Source of the DNA: Flavobacteriales bacterium
GTDB taxonomy: Bacteria > Bacteroidota > Bacteroidia > Flavobacteriales > UBA1820
Assembly (NCBI GenBank): GCA_003150615.1
Contig: QALN01000014.1
Span: forward strand, 6,971 to 70,970
Direction of reading: 5' to 3'
DNA: 64,000 bases
Part shown: one piece after another, positions 16,272 through 24,618 of the stretch
How positions within the stretch are numbered: the first letter of the stretch is position 1
Layout: each line of letters starts with the position of its first letter
The notes under the pieces: model-generated
What the model was told of the DNA's origin: nothing
The model's database searches: none
The model's input: only the letters and a program-made list of their open reading frames with translations
Translations under genes and position numbers: made by a program

Positions 16272-17345
16272 ATGTTAAAAAAAAGTTTATTTCCGATTAT
16301 AGCCGGACTATTGTTAACGGCGATTGCCGGCTGCACTTCGGACGACAGGCAGTATTTTGATTTTGAAATTCAGGAAATAGATGAAGCTCTGTCTCCGGAG
16401 GTTATGACGGGAGAGGCCATAGAACTGGAATATCCGAAATTCATATTGTTTTCGGTGTACGATACATTGTGTTTTCTGTACAGTTGGGACAATCCCGGAG
16501 GGTTTTACAACGTACACAATCTTAAAAACGGGAAACATCTGGGATATTTCTGCCAGAGAGGACAGGCTCCCAATGAGTCGGCAGGTATCAGCCCGTTATT
16601 CCAATTCTATACCGAAGACGGCCATCTGAAGACCGACATACTCACCGTTAACCGTACTCTGACTCCCTGGGATATCACCGGTTCGCTATCTAGCGGACAA
16701 ACGGAACTGGATACCGTGTTCAGTTTTAATTGGTCGGACGTGTGTGTATTTCCATACAAAACCTATTTCCGGTTACCCGGCGACAGTATATTGGTGTTCA
16801 CTCAACCGGATCTTCCGTTCAACAGTACAACAGCTACTCTGCCCCGCATACAGATACGCACTTTGGCAGACAACAAGGCAGTCCGGGAATATCATCTTTT
16901 TACCAAGCCTATCGAAGGCATGAAAAATTCTGATTTCCGTCCGGATAGTTTTTTACGGCTTTTTGCCTGCCTGAAACCGGACAGCAAAAAAGTAGCCATA
17001 GCCATGGGCGCTTTCCCCCAGATAATTATTTTGGACCTCGTTTCCGGAGAGGCTAAAGGCATACGGCTGAAAGGCAACCCCGGTTTTTCACCCGATCATG
17101 AAATGTATTGTTACATGTCAGTACAGTGTGACGAAAAGTACATTTATGCACTGTATAAAGGAGGAGAACCCCATGATAAAGCTACCACCGTGCATGTCTT
17201 CGATTGGGATGGACATTTGGCGCGCAAAATCAAACTGGATCATCCGGCGTCTTCTTTGTCGCTGGATCCGGTCAGCGGGATGCTTTACACCATGTATCCA
17301 AATCAGGAAGAAATATACCGTTATCGGATAAATACCAAACAATAG
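16272..17345 (+). CDS. 6-bladed beta-propeller lipoprotein, unit 1
   Basis: A 357-residue lipoprotein with lipobox AIAGC (Cys21). The blade motif here reads GKHLGYFCQRGQAPNES near residue 95, a diverged form of the GxGPGEY loop. It is GC-richer than the other three propellers of the locus and only distantly similar to them, so the unit is not a recent duplicate. I chose the ATG at 16272 because it gives a clean signal peptide and follows the NVEALA stop by 13 bases; a longer frame would overlap that gene. Confidence 0.82.
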   Translation: MLKKSLFPIIAGLLLTAIAGCTSDDRQYFDFEIQEIDEALSPEVMTGEAIELEYPKFILFSVYDTLCFLYSWDNPGGFYNVHNLKNGKHLGYFCQRGQAPNESAGISPLFQFYTEDGHLKTDILTVNRTLTPWDITGSLSSGQTELDTVFSFNWSDVCVFPYKTYFRLPGDSILVFTQPDLPFNSTTATLPRIQIRTLADNKAVREYHLFTKPIEGMKNSDFRPDSFLRLFACLKPDSKKVAIAMGAFPQIIILDLVSGEAKGIRLKGNPGFSPDHEMYCYMSVQCDEKYIYALYKGGEPHDKATTVHVFDWDGHLARKIKLDHPASSLSLDPVSGMLYTMYPNQEEIYRYRINTKQ

Positions 17346-17369
17346 TTGCATTATTAACGAACATCAAAC

Positions 17370-17410
17370 AGCGTAATTCAGGATTTCCTAATATCCCGGA
17401 TTACGCTTTT
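17370..17410 (+). terminator. Hairpin between propeller and thioredoxin-like genes
   Basis: A 14-bp imperfect stem (arms 17370-17383 and 17394-17407, two mismatches) ends in TTTT. The T-run is short, so it may only attenuate expression of the gene that starts 19 bases later. Confidence 0.45.
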
Positions 17411-17428
17411 AATTATAATCCGTATATC

Positions 17429-17974
17429 ATGACACGTATTTTTTTATTGTTTTTTCTCGCTCTCGGCTTAACTTCATGCAGGGATGAAAAGAAAGAACAA
17501 ATTTCCGAAACCGTGCAGGCTTTCATCGGGAAACAACTCGTTATTCCGACGGAATCGTTACAAGGCAAAATCATGGGCCGCGATACCTTATGTCCCGATA
17601 TGCTCGCAGACAGGACTAAAATTCTTGTCTATGTGGACTCGGCCGGTTGCTCGCCTTGTAAAATGGAACTGGCTGCCTGGTCTTTGCGTCAGCAAGAGTT
17701 AAATAAGGAAAAACTGGACATTCCTTTGTTTTTCATTATTTACAACAAGGACTATTCAAAACTGGAAGAAAGCCTGAAAAACAACTATTTCGATTATCCT
17801 GTCTTTTATGACCGGAATAACATTACGGACAGTCTGAACAATTTCCCTAAAAAAGAACGCTATAAAACTTTCTTGCTCGATAGTGAAAATAAGGTAATAT
17901 TAGTCGGCTCTCCGGCCAATAACGACAAACTCTGGGAACTATACCTACGGCAGATAAAAAAACTATCAGAATAA
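17429..17974 (+). CDS. Thioredoxin-like (TlpA-type) lipoprotein, unit 1, intact copy
   Basis: A 181-residue lipoprotein: signal peptide MTRIFLLFFLALGLTSC with Cys17 lipidated, then a thioredoxin fold with the redox motif CSPC in VDSAGCSPCKMEL (around residue 75). The conserved end ENKVILVGSPANNDKLWELY matches the two broken paralogues further on. The location should be periplasmic or outer membrane. Because every NVEALA tail is Cys-rich, the simplest role is making or isomerising disulfides in that peptide, which is an inference. The start at 17429 was chosen for the signal peptide. Confidence 0.85.
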   Translation: MTRIFLLFFLALGLTSCRDEKKEQISETVQAFIGKQLVIPTESLQGKIMGRDTLCPDMLADRTKILVYVDSAGCSPCKMELAAWSLRQQELNKEKLDIPLFFIIYNKDYSKLEESLKNNYFDYPVFYDRNNITDSLNNFPKKERYKTFLLDSENKVILVGSPANNDKLWELYLRQIKKLSE

Positions 17975-17982
17975 TAAAAACC

Positions 17983-19971
17983 ATGAAACGTTTATCTCCC
18001 GTTATCGTCCTTTTATTATTTGCTTCCTGCTCCTCCAAAAGCGAAAGCTCTCTATCCACAGCTTTGGACCTTGCTGGAAATAACCGCCATGAGATACAAA
18101 AAGTCCTGGATCACTACTGCTCCCCTGGCGACAGCCTTAAACGCCGTGCTGCGGAATATCTGATCGCAAACATGGCCGGCAAATACACCGTGACCAGTCC
18201 CGCCTTGGAAGCATACGAAGAATTATTGCCCGAAATCGCCAAAGTACCGTCAGACGAAGGGTTAAATTCCCCCCGCATCGGAAATATGTTCCGGGCATTC
18301 CGACAAAATCACCCACAGACACACGATACCCGCTTGCGCAAACAGGACGACCTGCGCCATATCACAGCCGACTATTTGATCCGCTGTATCGATGCATCGT
18401 TCGACACATGGGAAAACACTCCATGGCATGACCGTTATACGTTCGAACAATTCTGCGAGTACGTTTTGCCCTACCGCAGTATGACGGAATACCTCTCGGA
18501 TTGGAAAACGGACGCTCCCCGCAAAGACCTCTGGTGGGATGCGTCATTCGACACTATTCTCGATCCGGTAGAACTTTGCCATAGGCTCAACCGTAAAATC
18601 GACTTTACGTTCAATCACGGCATGAATCAATACGGCGTACCGCAAAGCTATGTCAACCTGTTGAAAAGCCACTGGGGTAATTGCATCGACGAAACCAATT
18701 ACGCCCTGTTCCAAATGCGTGGAAATGGCATGCCCGTAGCTATCGATTTTGTTCCGCAATGGGCAAGCCTGCACGACAGACATTACTGGAACGTCATACT
18801 GGACACCACAGGACAAATGTTACCTTTCCAGGTCGGATTCGGTTACCGCCCCGGCTTGGTGGATCTGCGGGAGAAAGTGGCTAAAATATACCGGCATACT
18901 TATGAGATCCAGCGGGACGGGATCGTTTACCGCCGGTTAGGAAAAGAAGATATTCCGCCTGTTTTCAGCCATTGCAATATTTACGATGTAACCGCTCAAT
19001 ACGGAATCCCGGTTGCAGATGTTCCCCTGGATGTAAAAGACGTACCTAAAGGGACGAAAATACTTTACCTGTGCGTATCGTCCCTGAAACGGTGGGAACC
19101 GGTGGCCTACGCGGAAATCAAAGGAAGTAAAGCCGTTTTCCGGGACGTATCGACCGGGATAATTCATAACGATGCCTACAACACTCAGGAAAAAGGGTTG
19201 GGCGAAGGAATCGTCCTTCTTCCGGCTTATTACCTGGAAGGGAAAATAGTCCCTGCCCGCGAACCCCTTATCCTGACTCACGACGGAAGTATGCATTCGC
19301 TTAAACCAGATACATCCCGCAGGCATACGGTAATCCTTAAACAAAAAATGCGTCTGCCCTACCGTTTTATCGGTTACGCCAGGCAAATGACCGGAAACCG
19401 ATTCGAAGGAGCGAACCGTCCCGATTTTTCCGATGCCGTCACACTGGCGCAAATAAAGGATTCGGTAGCATCACACATGCAAAAACTCCACGTAACCGAT
19501 ACGCGCAAATACCGTTACGTCCGTTATGTAGACGAAAAAGGCTTCCGGGCTATGGTCGGAGAACTGGCTTTCTTTGATGGAAACGGAAGGAAAATAGCCG
19601 GGCATCCGATAGGCGTGAGGGATCGCTATTGGTACCAGCCAAAAGACCGCGCTTTCGATGACGACATTGTCACTTTCTACGAAGCTGCGGACAAAGAATC
19701 ATGGATAGGGCTCGACTTGGGGGAAAGCCGGCGTATCGATTCTGTCGGTTTTTCGCCACGCACTACCGGAAACGAAGTGGAACCTGGCGACACGTACACG
19801 TTGTATTATTGGGACGGCCGATGGCGGGAAATCGGCACAAAAACGGCCTGTGCTCATGAAATAACATTCGACGGAGTACCTGAAAACGCTTTGCTCCTGC
19901 TTTCCGACCGGACAAAAGGAAAAGAAGAACGAATTTTTACTTACAAAGACGGAGAACAAATATGGTGGTAG
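17983..19971 (+). CDS. Lipoprotein with transglutaminase-like and C-terminal discoidin-like domains
   Basis: A 662-residue lipoprotein (lipobox LFASC, Cys16). Residues about 180-280 resemble a transglutaminase/papain-like core: Cys234 in WGNCIDETNY, His267 in DRHYWNVILD and Asp274 fit the Cys-His-Asp triad. The last 130 residues (SWIGLDLGESRRIDSVGFSP and on) resemble an F5/8-type, galactose-binding-like module. It could be an exported protease, amidase or peptide cross-linker. It begins 8 bases after the thioredoxin-like gene and so belongs to unit 1; no equivalent is seen in units 2 and 3. Confidence 0.7.
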   Translation: MKRLSPVIVLLLFASCSSKSESSLSTALDLAGNNRHEIQKVLDHYCSPGDSLKRRAAEYLIANMAGKYTVTSPALEAYEELLPEIAKVPSDEGLNSPRIGNMFRAFRQNHPQTHDTRLRKQDDLRHITADYLIRCIDASFDTWENTPWHDRYTFEQFCEYVLPYRSMTEYLSDWKTDAPRKDLWWDASFDTILDPVELCHRLNRKIDFTFNHGMNQYGVPQSYVNLLKSHWGNCIDETNYALFQMRGNGMPVAIDFVPQWASLHDRHYWNVILDTTGQMLPFQVGFGYRPGLVDLREKVAKIYRHTYEIQRDGIVYRRLGKEDIPPVFSHCNIYDVTAQYGIPVADVPLDVKDVPKGTKILYLCVSSLKRWEPVAYAEIKGSKAVFRDVSTGIIHNDAYNTQEKGLGEGIVLLPAYYLEGKIVPAREPLILTHDGSMHSLKPDTSRRHTVILKQKMRLPYRFIGYARQMTGNRFEGANRPDFSDAVTLAQIKDSVASHMQKLHVTDTRKYRYVRYVDEKGFRAMVGELAFFDGNGRKIAGHPIGVRDRYWYQPKDRAFDDDIVTFYEAADKESWIGLDLGESRRIDSVGFSPRTTGNEVEPGDTYTLYYWDGRWREIGTKTACAHEITFDGVPENALLLLSDRTKGKEERIFTYKDGEQIWW

Positions 19972-20000
19972 ATTACAAATTGTAATTACCTGAAAGCGTT

Positions 20001-20209
20001 AGCAAAAATTTGTTTTTTACGCATATATTTATAATTTAGCAAAAAAAAAAAAAAATAACATTTTTTATAAACTATAAAAATTAATAGTTATGAAGAAGAA
20101 ACTACTACTCGTATGTACAACCGTAGCATTCGGCATACTGACGGTTGCCGGTATTAGCCAACAAAATATCCCTCAACTATCCGACGTTGCTCTTGCTAAT
20201 ATTGAAGCA
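20001..20209 (+). repeat. Direct repeat A1: leader and N-terminus of NVEALA 2
   Basis: This segment is repeated at 21647-21846. The first 120 coding bases are about 94% identical, and the 5' leader shares AT-rich blocks including ATAAAAATTAATA just before the start. Identity stops abruptly after the codons for ANIEA. A TTTG (20009-20012) with TAATTTAG 19 bases later may be the promoter. Confidence 0.75.
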
Positions 20210-20389
20210 TTATCTAGTGGAGAATGTGCCGAAGGATGCGACAATACGACTACAGGCCCATGCTGGCAGGAACAACAAATCGTCTTTCCACCCTACGGGT
20301 TGACAGGAAATGCATGCATATTTACAAACAACACTGACGACTATTGTACAGGCAAATACATAGACCCTAATACCGGTCAGTTAAATTGA
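20090..20389 (+). CDS. NVEALA family peptide precursor 2
   Basis: A 99-residue precursor. The hydrophobic leader is at residues 5-23, and the motif LSDVALANIEALSSGE is at about 30-45. The 55-residue tail has five Cys and is rich in Asn, Thr and Tyr. Its first 40 residues are nearly the same as in precursor 3, while the tails share nothing obvious beyond Cys. The propeller gene follows closely. Confidence 0.85.
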   Translation: MKKKLLLVCTTVAFGILTVAGISQQNIPQLSDVALANIEALSSGECAEGCDNTTTGPCWQEQQIVFPPYGLTGNACIFTNNTDDYCTGKYIDPNTGQLN

Positions 20390-20400
20390 GGTTTATAAAA

Positions 20401-21555
20401 ATGACATTCATGAAACATTCATTGCTTTTCGTTTGCTGCATTTTTTTCTGTGCCTGCAACAATGCCGATGACAATGCGGGCAACGTCAGTACGATCAGAT
20501 TCGATATAGACGAACAAAGCCGGGAGATAAGTTTTTTCGACATATTCGAGCGGGTCGATATCATTCCGTTGGAGACATCGGACAGCAGTCTGTTGAGTCC
20601 TGCCATAGTAGCTGCCGTATATAACGATACTACTTACGCGATGGATTTTTTGGTCAACAAAAATATAAAAACGTACTCTCCCTCAGGGGCGTTCATTTCA
20701 ACACTTTGCCAGAAGGGGGATGCGCCGGATGATTATATTGCAGCCGCTAACATTTTTGTGAATCCATACACCGGGCATTTCGAACTATTGGAAAACAACA
20801 ATACGCTGAACATTTACGACCGCAATACGAAAAAGAAAATAACAAAACTCAAATTGGGCTCGGAACAGTTTTCCAAACCCGCACAGCAATGTTTCCCGGT
20901 CGATGAAAACAAGTATGCATTGTTTTCGAGTTTTTCTTCTGAAAACAACATTTTGGTATATGACTCCAAAACAGAACAAAGAACATTGCTCACCAAGCCT
21001 GTTTCGGAAAACATCATCAAGGCCGGGTTAAACCACAATTTCGCTCCGTTCAGGATGCAACCAAACGGTACAATCACGTTGAATACATTGCTCGATCGCA
21101 ATATATACAAATATGAACACGATGCGCTCGTGCCTTATACCGTGCTGGATTTCGGTGAAAAGCACAATATTGACAACTATATTCTTCCCAGTACCCCTGT
21201 AAAAGACGTCAAAAATATCCTGAACGACAATAAAGACAAAATCGTTTCCGGAGTTTTTCCACCCATAAAATGGGGAAATAAGTTCTTTTGCACCATAATG
21301 ATGGGCGAGGAAAACTACAACCTATATTCCAATCTGCATACAGGTGAAAACGCGTGTTTCAAAACCACGACCGAAGGCGTTACATTCTCTACAGGCGGCG
21401 TTTTGGTCGATGATACATTATATAATGTCACTCCAATAAATATTCTCGACAAATACATAACCGAAAGCATTCTGGATGAAAAGAACAAAAATATATTACA
21501 AAGATTGAAAGAAGACGACAATCCGGTTATACTTCGTTATAAATTAAAAAAATAA
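20401..21555 (+). CDS. 6-bladed beta-propeller lipoprotein, unit 2
   Basis: About 384 residues. Two close in-frame ATGs, 20401 and 20410, are possible; both give a lipoprotein signal ending FFCAC. Blade motif: GAFISTLCQKGDAPDDY. The protein ends KEDDNPVILRYKLKK, shared with the first propeller of the locus (14659-15834). It follows the NVEALA 2 stop by 11 bases. The gene that should follow, a thioredoxin-like lipoprotein, is reduced to a remnant. Confidence 0.83.
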   Translation: MTFMKHSLLFVCCIFFCACNNADDNAGNVSTIRFDIDEQSREISFFDIFERVDIIPLETSDSSLLSPAIVAAVYNDTTYAMDFLVNKNIKTYSPSGAFISTLCQKGDAPDDYIAAANIFVNPYTGHFELLENNNTLNIYDRNTKKKITKLKLGSEQFSKPAQQCFPVDENKYALFSSFSSENNILVYDSKTEQRTLLTKPVSENIIKAGLNHNFAPFRMQPNGTITLNTLLDRNIYKYEHDALVPYTVLDFGEKHNIDNYILPSTPVKDVKNILNDNKDKIVSGVFPPIKWGNKFFCTIMMGEENYNLYSNLHTGENACFKTTTEGVTFSTGGVLVDDTLYNVTPINILDKYITESILDEKNKNILQRLKEDDNPVILRYKLKK

Positions 21556-21563
21556 AACGCATT

Positions 21564-21632
21564 GACGACTTGTACAAACAACGAATCCGGGAATTGACCA
21601 ATACGGGAAACAAGCATGACGGTAGTTTGTAA
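21564..21632 (+). pseudogene. Remnant 3' end of a thioredoxin-like lipoprotein gene, unit 2
   Basis: The frame GAC at 21564 to the stop at 21630-21632 reads DDLYKQRIRELTNTG and so on. It matches the C-terminus LWELYKRQIRELTAKE of the thioredoxin-like protein of unit 3 and, more weakly, the end of the unit 1 copy. Nothing of the rest remains, and it starts nine bases after the propeller stop. This is the scar of a deletion that removed nearly the whole gene. Confidence 0.7.
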
Positions 21633-21646
21633 ACTAAAATCTGTTG

Positions 21647-21846
21647 AAAAAAATTGTTTTTTTAACACATCTTTTATAAGATAGCAAAAAAGATAATATT
21701 TTTATAACTTATAAAAATTAATAAAGATGAAAAAGAAACTGCTACTAGTATGTACAACCGTAGTATTCGGTATACTGACGGTTGCCGGTATTAGCCAACA
21801 AAATGTCCCTCAACTATCCGACGTTGCTCTTGCTAATATTGAAGCC
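21647..21846 (+). repeat. Direct repeat A2: leader and N-terminus of NVEALA 3
   Basis: Second copy of the repeat at 20001-20209. The upstream part ATTG...TAAGATAG occupies the place of the promoter proposed for copy 1. Confidence 0.75.
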
Positions 21847-22011
21847 ATCGCTTTGGGAGAAGGGACTTTGTCCGGCCCTTCGTGGACCGATGTCTGCGGA
21901 TCTTACAACCCTAAGACTGGAGAACGGTGCGAAGAATGGTTTACCTGGTGCGCAGGGACAGATATCGAAGATCAATGCACACAGATACTTTGTCCTGACC
22001 ATCAAAAATAG
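21727..22011 (+). CDS. NVEALA family peptide precursor 3
   Basis: A 94-residue precursor whose leader and motif (LSDVALANIEAIALGEG) are almost identical to those of precursor 2. The tail has five Cys plus several Trp and acidic residues and ends CPDHQK. The propeller gene begins nine bases after the stop. Strong leader conservation with a switched tail is what one expects for a peptide whose leader is read by common processing machinery. Confidence 0.87.
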   Translation: MKKKLLLVCTTVVFGILTVAGISQQNVPQLSDVALANIEAIALGEGTLSGPSWTDVCGSYNPKTGERCEEWFTWCAGTDIEDQCTQILCPDHQK

Positions 22012-22020
22012 TCATACACT

Positions 22021-23109
22021 ATGAAGAATTATCTATACCTCCTACCTGCCGTCTTCTTTACATTATTATCCTGTAAAAGCACAAAAACGGATAGTTATAA
22101 TTCACATCAAAACATATCCATTGAATGGAATGACAAGACCCCAGGTTTGGTATCTTCAATTACGGAAGATATCAAATATATTCCAATCGAAACCCACCCC
22201 GATGGATTGTTCAGCGGAAATAGCCCGCTAAAAATAATTTTCAAAAACGATAGGATATTAATTTTCGATAAACGGAGAGCCAATGCTTTATTGATGTTCG
22301 ACATGGACGGCCGATTTTTACAGAAAATAGGGAAAAGAGGAAGCGGTCCCGGAGAATACAACGTGCTTTCGAGTTATACGGCCGATGACAATTACATTTA
22401 TTTACTCGATGCTTCAAAAAGTATGGTGCTAACATACGATTATAAAGGAAACTACATTAAAGCACTGAAGACACCGAACAGGCCTATGGACATTGCCGTT
22501 TTTAATAACGGAGACTTCCTTCTTACCAATCATCCATTAATATATGGAGAAGAAAAAGGGGCCAGGCTTTTCATTACAGATGATAAATTGAATATTAAAA
22601 ATGAACTGTTCCCTGTCAATGAAACGGATTCCAAATTGACTATGTCCCCTCATTTTGCCGATATGGGAGATAAATTCTCATATCAGAATTATATTCAGGA
22701 TACTTTAGTTGTATTCGATAAAAGAACGGAAGAATACGAAACATATAGTTTCGACTTTCCGCATAAAGTTCCTCTCGAAATGAGATCAGAGCTGGATTTT
22801 AAAAACGGAAACTATCAATATTTATCTTATATTCCTGCATTGGTCACAGGAAAATATGTAGTCTGCACTGTATCCATGAAACCATTCATAATAGACACAC
22901 AAACGGGATCTGTCTATAAGAATGACAAAAATAGCCTATACGGAAATGGCAACACCATCTATAACGACCATATCGTCTTTGCATTTACAGGAGGGCATTA
23001 TAGATATGTGGTAGAAAACGGGAACTGGCCTAGAGCTCCAAAAGAAATGGATGAGTTTTTCATGTCCGATGATGATAACGTCGGGCTAATTCTCTACAAG
23101 CTAAAATAA
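22021..23109 (+). CDS. 6-bladed beta-propeller lipoprotein, unit 3
   Basis: A 362-residue lipoprotein with lipobox LLSC (Cys18). This copy has the canonical blade loop, FDMDGRFLQKIGKRGSGPGE at about 95-114, and ends in DNVGLILYKLK. The thioredoxin-like gene follows after four bases, so the three genes of the unit are tightly coupled. Confidence 0.87.
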   Translation: MKNYLYLLPAVFFTLLSCKSTKTDSYNSHQNISIEWNDKTPGLVSSITEDIKYIPIETHPDGLFSGNSPLKIIFKNDRILIFDKRRANALLMFDMDGRFLQKIGKRGSGPGEYNVLSSYTADDNYIYLLDASKSMVLTYDYKGNYIKALKTPNRPMDIAVFNNGDFLLTNHPLIYGEEKGARLFITDDKLNIKNELFPVNETDSKLTMSPHFADMGDKFSYQNYIQDTLVVFDKRTEEYETYSFDFPHKVPLEMRSELDFKNGNYQYLSYIPALVTGKYVVCTVSMKPFIIDTQTGSVYKNDKNSLYGNGNTIYNDHIVFAFTGGHYRYVVENGNWPRAPKEMDEFFMSDDDNVGLILYKLK

Positions 23110-23113
23110 CACA

Positions 23114-23670
23114 ATGACTAAAGTTTCATTTTTCGCCATATGTGGATTATTTATGATCCTTATTTCATCGTGCAAAGACAGAGATAAAAACGCCATATCC
23201 GAACAATTGAATGACCTGTATGGAAAAAAATCGAATTCGTTCATCAAGACCGATATGTGATCAACGGGCGGGACACTGTCATTGCTGAGGATAAAAATAC
23301 CTGTTTTAAAATTGTTGTATTCGCCGATAGTCTGGGTTGCCAACCTTGTAATTTACGATTAGGGGAACTCGGGTTGAAAGTTCGGGAAATAAAGTACATT
23401 AACGAAAATGTACACTTTGTTATCATCGTTCAAAATTCAGATTACCACTCGTTTGAACATGACGCACACCACAATATACCAGACTTTCCGTTCGTATACG
23501 ATCCCACAGGTCTGTTTTTAACCGTCAATGATTTGCCGGACGACAATCGTTTCCATTCATTCCTGTTGGATAGAAACAATAAAATACTCCTGGTAGGAAA
23601 TCCTTTGGGAAATGATAATCTTTGGGAACTATACAAACGACAGATCCGGGAATTAACCGCCAAAGAATAA
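23114..23670 (+). pseudogene. Thioredoxin-like lipoprotein gene, unit 3, with a one-base frameshift
   Basis: Frame 1 starts at ATG 23114 with a lipoprotein signal (MILISSC) and reaches a TGA at about 23258. Frame 2 continues from there to 23670 and contains the CQPC redox motif (ADSLGCQPCNLRL). The two frames join perfectly if the run of seven A at 23224-23230 had eight: the text then reads LYGKKIEFVHQDRYVINGRD without a break. So this is a one-base deletion in a homopolymer. It may be a real loss of function, a slippage-corrected gene, or a sequencing error. Confidence 0.85.
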
Positions 23671-23694
23671 TTTTTGCACAATATCTGATATAAC

Positions 23695-23733
23695 AAGCCC
23701 CTTATCGCTACATTTGCAGTATAAGGGGCTTTT
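23695..23733 (+). terminator. Hairpin just before the signal peptidase gene
   Basis: AAGCCCCTTAT / ATAAGGGGCTT, an 11-bp perfect stem with a 15-base loop, followed by TTACCTTTT. It ends about ten bases before the lepB-type start codon, so it can terminate the NVEALA transcripts and would also lie across the translation start region of any read-through mRNA. Confidence 0.75.
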
Positions 23734-23742
23734 ACCTTTTCT

Positions 23743-24618
23743 ATGAAACACATCTGGAAAGAATATATCAAACCTGTCATTTGGGGCTTTGTCATTTTCC
23801 TTGCCCTGATTGCCTTATGGGCTTTTCTCAAGATATTCGTATTCGGATATTTCCCCGTACCGACAAATTCCATGCAACCGTCCATCATTCCCGGAGATGT
23901 GGTTTTCGTCAACAAACTCAAACTAGGCCCACGCACTTTCAAAAATCTCGATTTTCTGGACAACGACACGATGCCTGTCAAAAACATCCGCTTTCCGGGA
24001 TACGGCAATATCGAACGCAACGATGTGATCGTATTCAATTATCCATATGCCGATGCATGGAGCAAAGCGCGTTTCAATTACAAAGCTTTTTATGTAAAAC
24101 GCTGCCTGGGATTGCCTGGAGATACGATCTCCATTGAAAACGGATTTTATAAAGTTTCCGGTTACGGAAAAGCTTTGGGGAATGTGAAAGACCAGAGGCG
24201 GTTGTCGTCTGTGCCTATTGAAAAGTTACCGGTTTCCATTTCCCGTACAGACCGCACAAACGACTGGACGATGAAAGACTTCGGCCCGTTATATATTCCC
24301 AGGCAAGGCGACACGCTGACCTTAAACGAATGGAATTACGAATTTTACAAACGCGTCATCGAATGGGAAACCGGAGGCAAAATGACCGATGAAAATGGTG
24401 CGTACTTTTTGAACGGGACTCCCTTGACAACGTACACAGCACAAAAAAACTATTATTTTGTTGCAGGCGATAATATATTCGACTCCCGCGATTCACGCTA
24501 CTGGGGATTGTTACAGGAAGAATACATCGTCGGGACCGTACCGTTCATCCTGTATTCCAAAGACCGGCAAACCGGCAGAATTCGTTGGAAACGCATATTT
24601 AAAAGTTTGAATCTATGA
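23743..24618 (+). CDS. lepB: Signal peptidase I (S26 family), dedicated to the NVEALA locus
   Basis: A 291-residue type I signal peptidase with one N-terminal membrane helix (about 12-33). Catalytic Ser lies in PTNSMQPSI (about residue 43) and catalytic Lys in FYVKRCLGLPGD (about 110). The C-terminal box GDNIFDSRDSRYWG is also present. A large insertion (about 130-210) lies between the boxes. The gene overlaps the next one by four bases (ATGA). Bacteria usually have a housekeeping lepB elsewhere; its place here suggests it processes the NVEALA precursors or the partner proteins. Confidence 0.9.
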   Translation: MKHIWKEYIKPVIWGFVIFLALIALWAFLKIFVFGYFPVPTNSMQPSIIPGDVVFVNKLKLGPRTFKNLDFLDNDTMPVKNIRFPGYGNIERNDVIVFNYPYADAWSKARFNYKAFYVKRCLGLPGDTISIENGFYKVSGYGKALGNVKDQRRLSSVPIEKLPVSISRTDRTNDWTMKDFGPLYIPRQGDTLTLNEWNYEFYKRVIEWETGGKMTDENGAYFLNGTPLTTYTAQKNYYFVAGDNIFDSRDSRYWGLLQEEYIVGTVPFILYSKDRQTGRIRWKRIFKSLNL

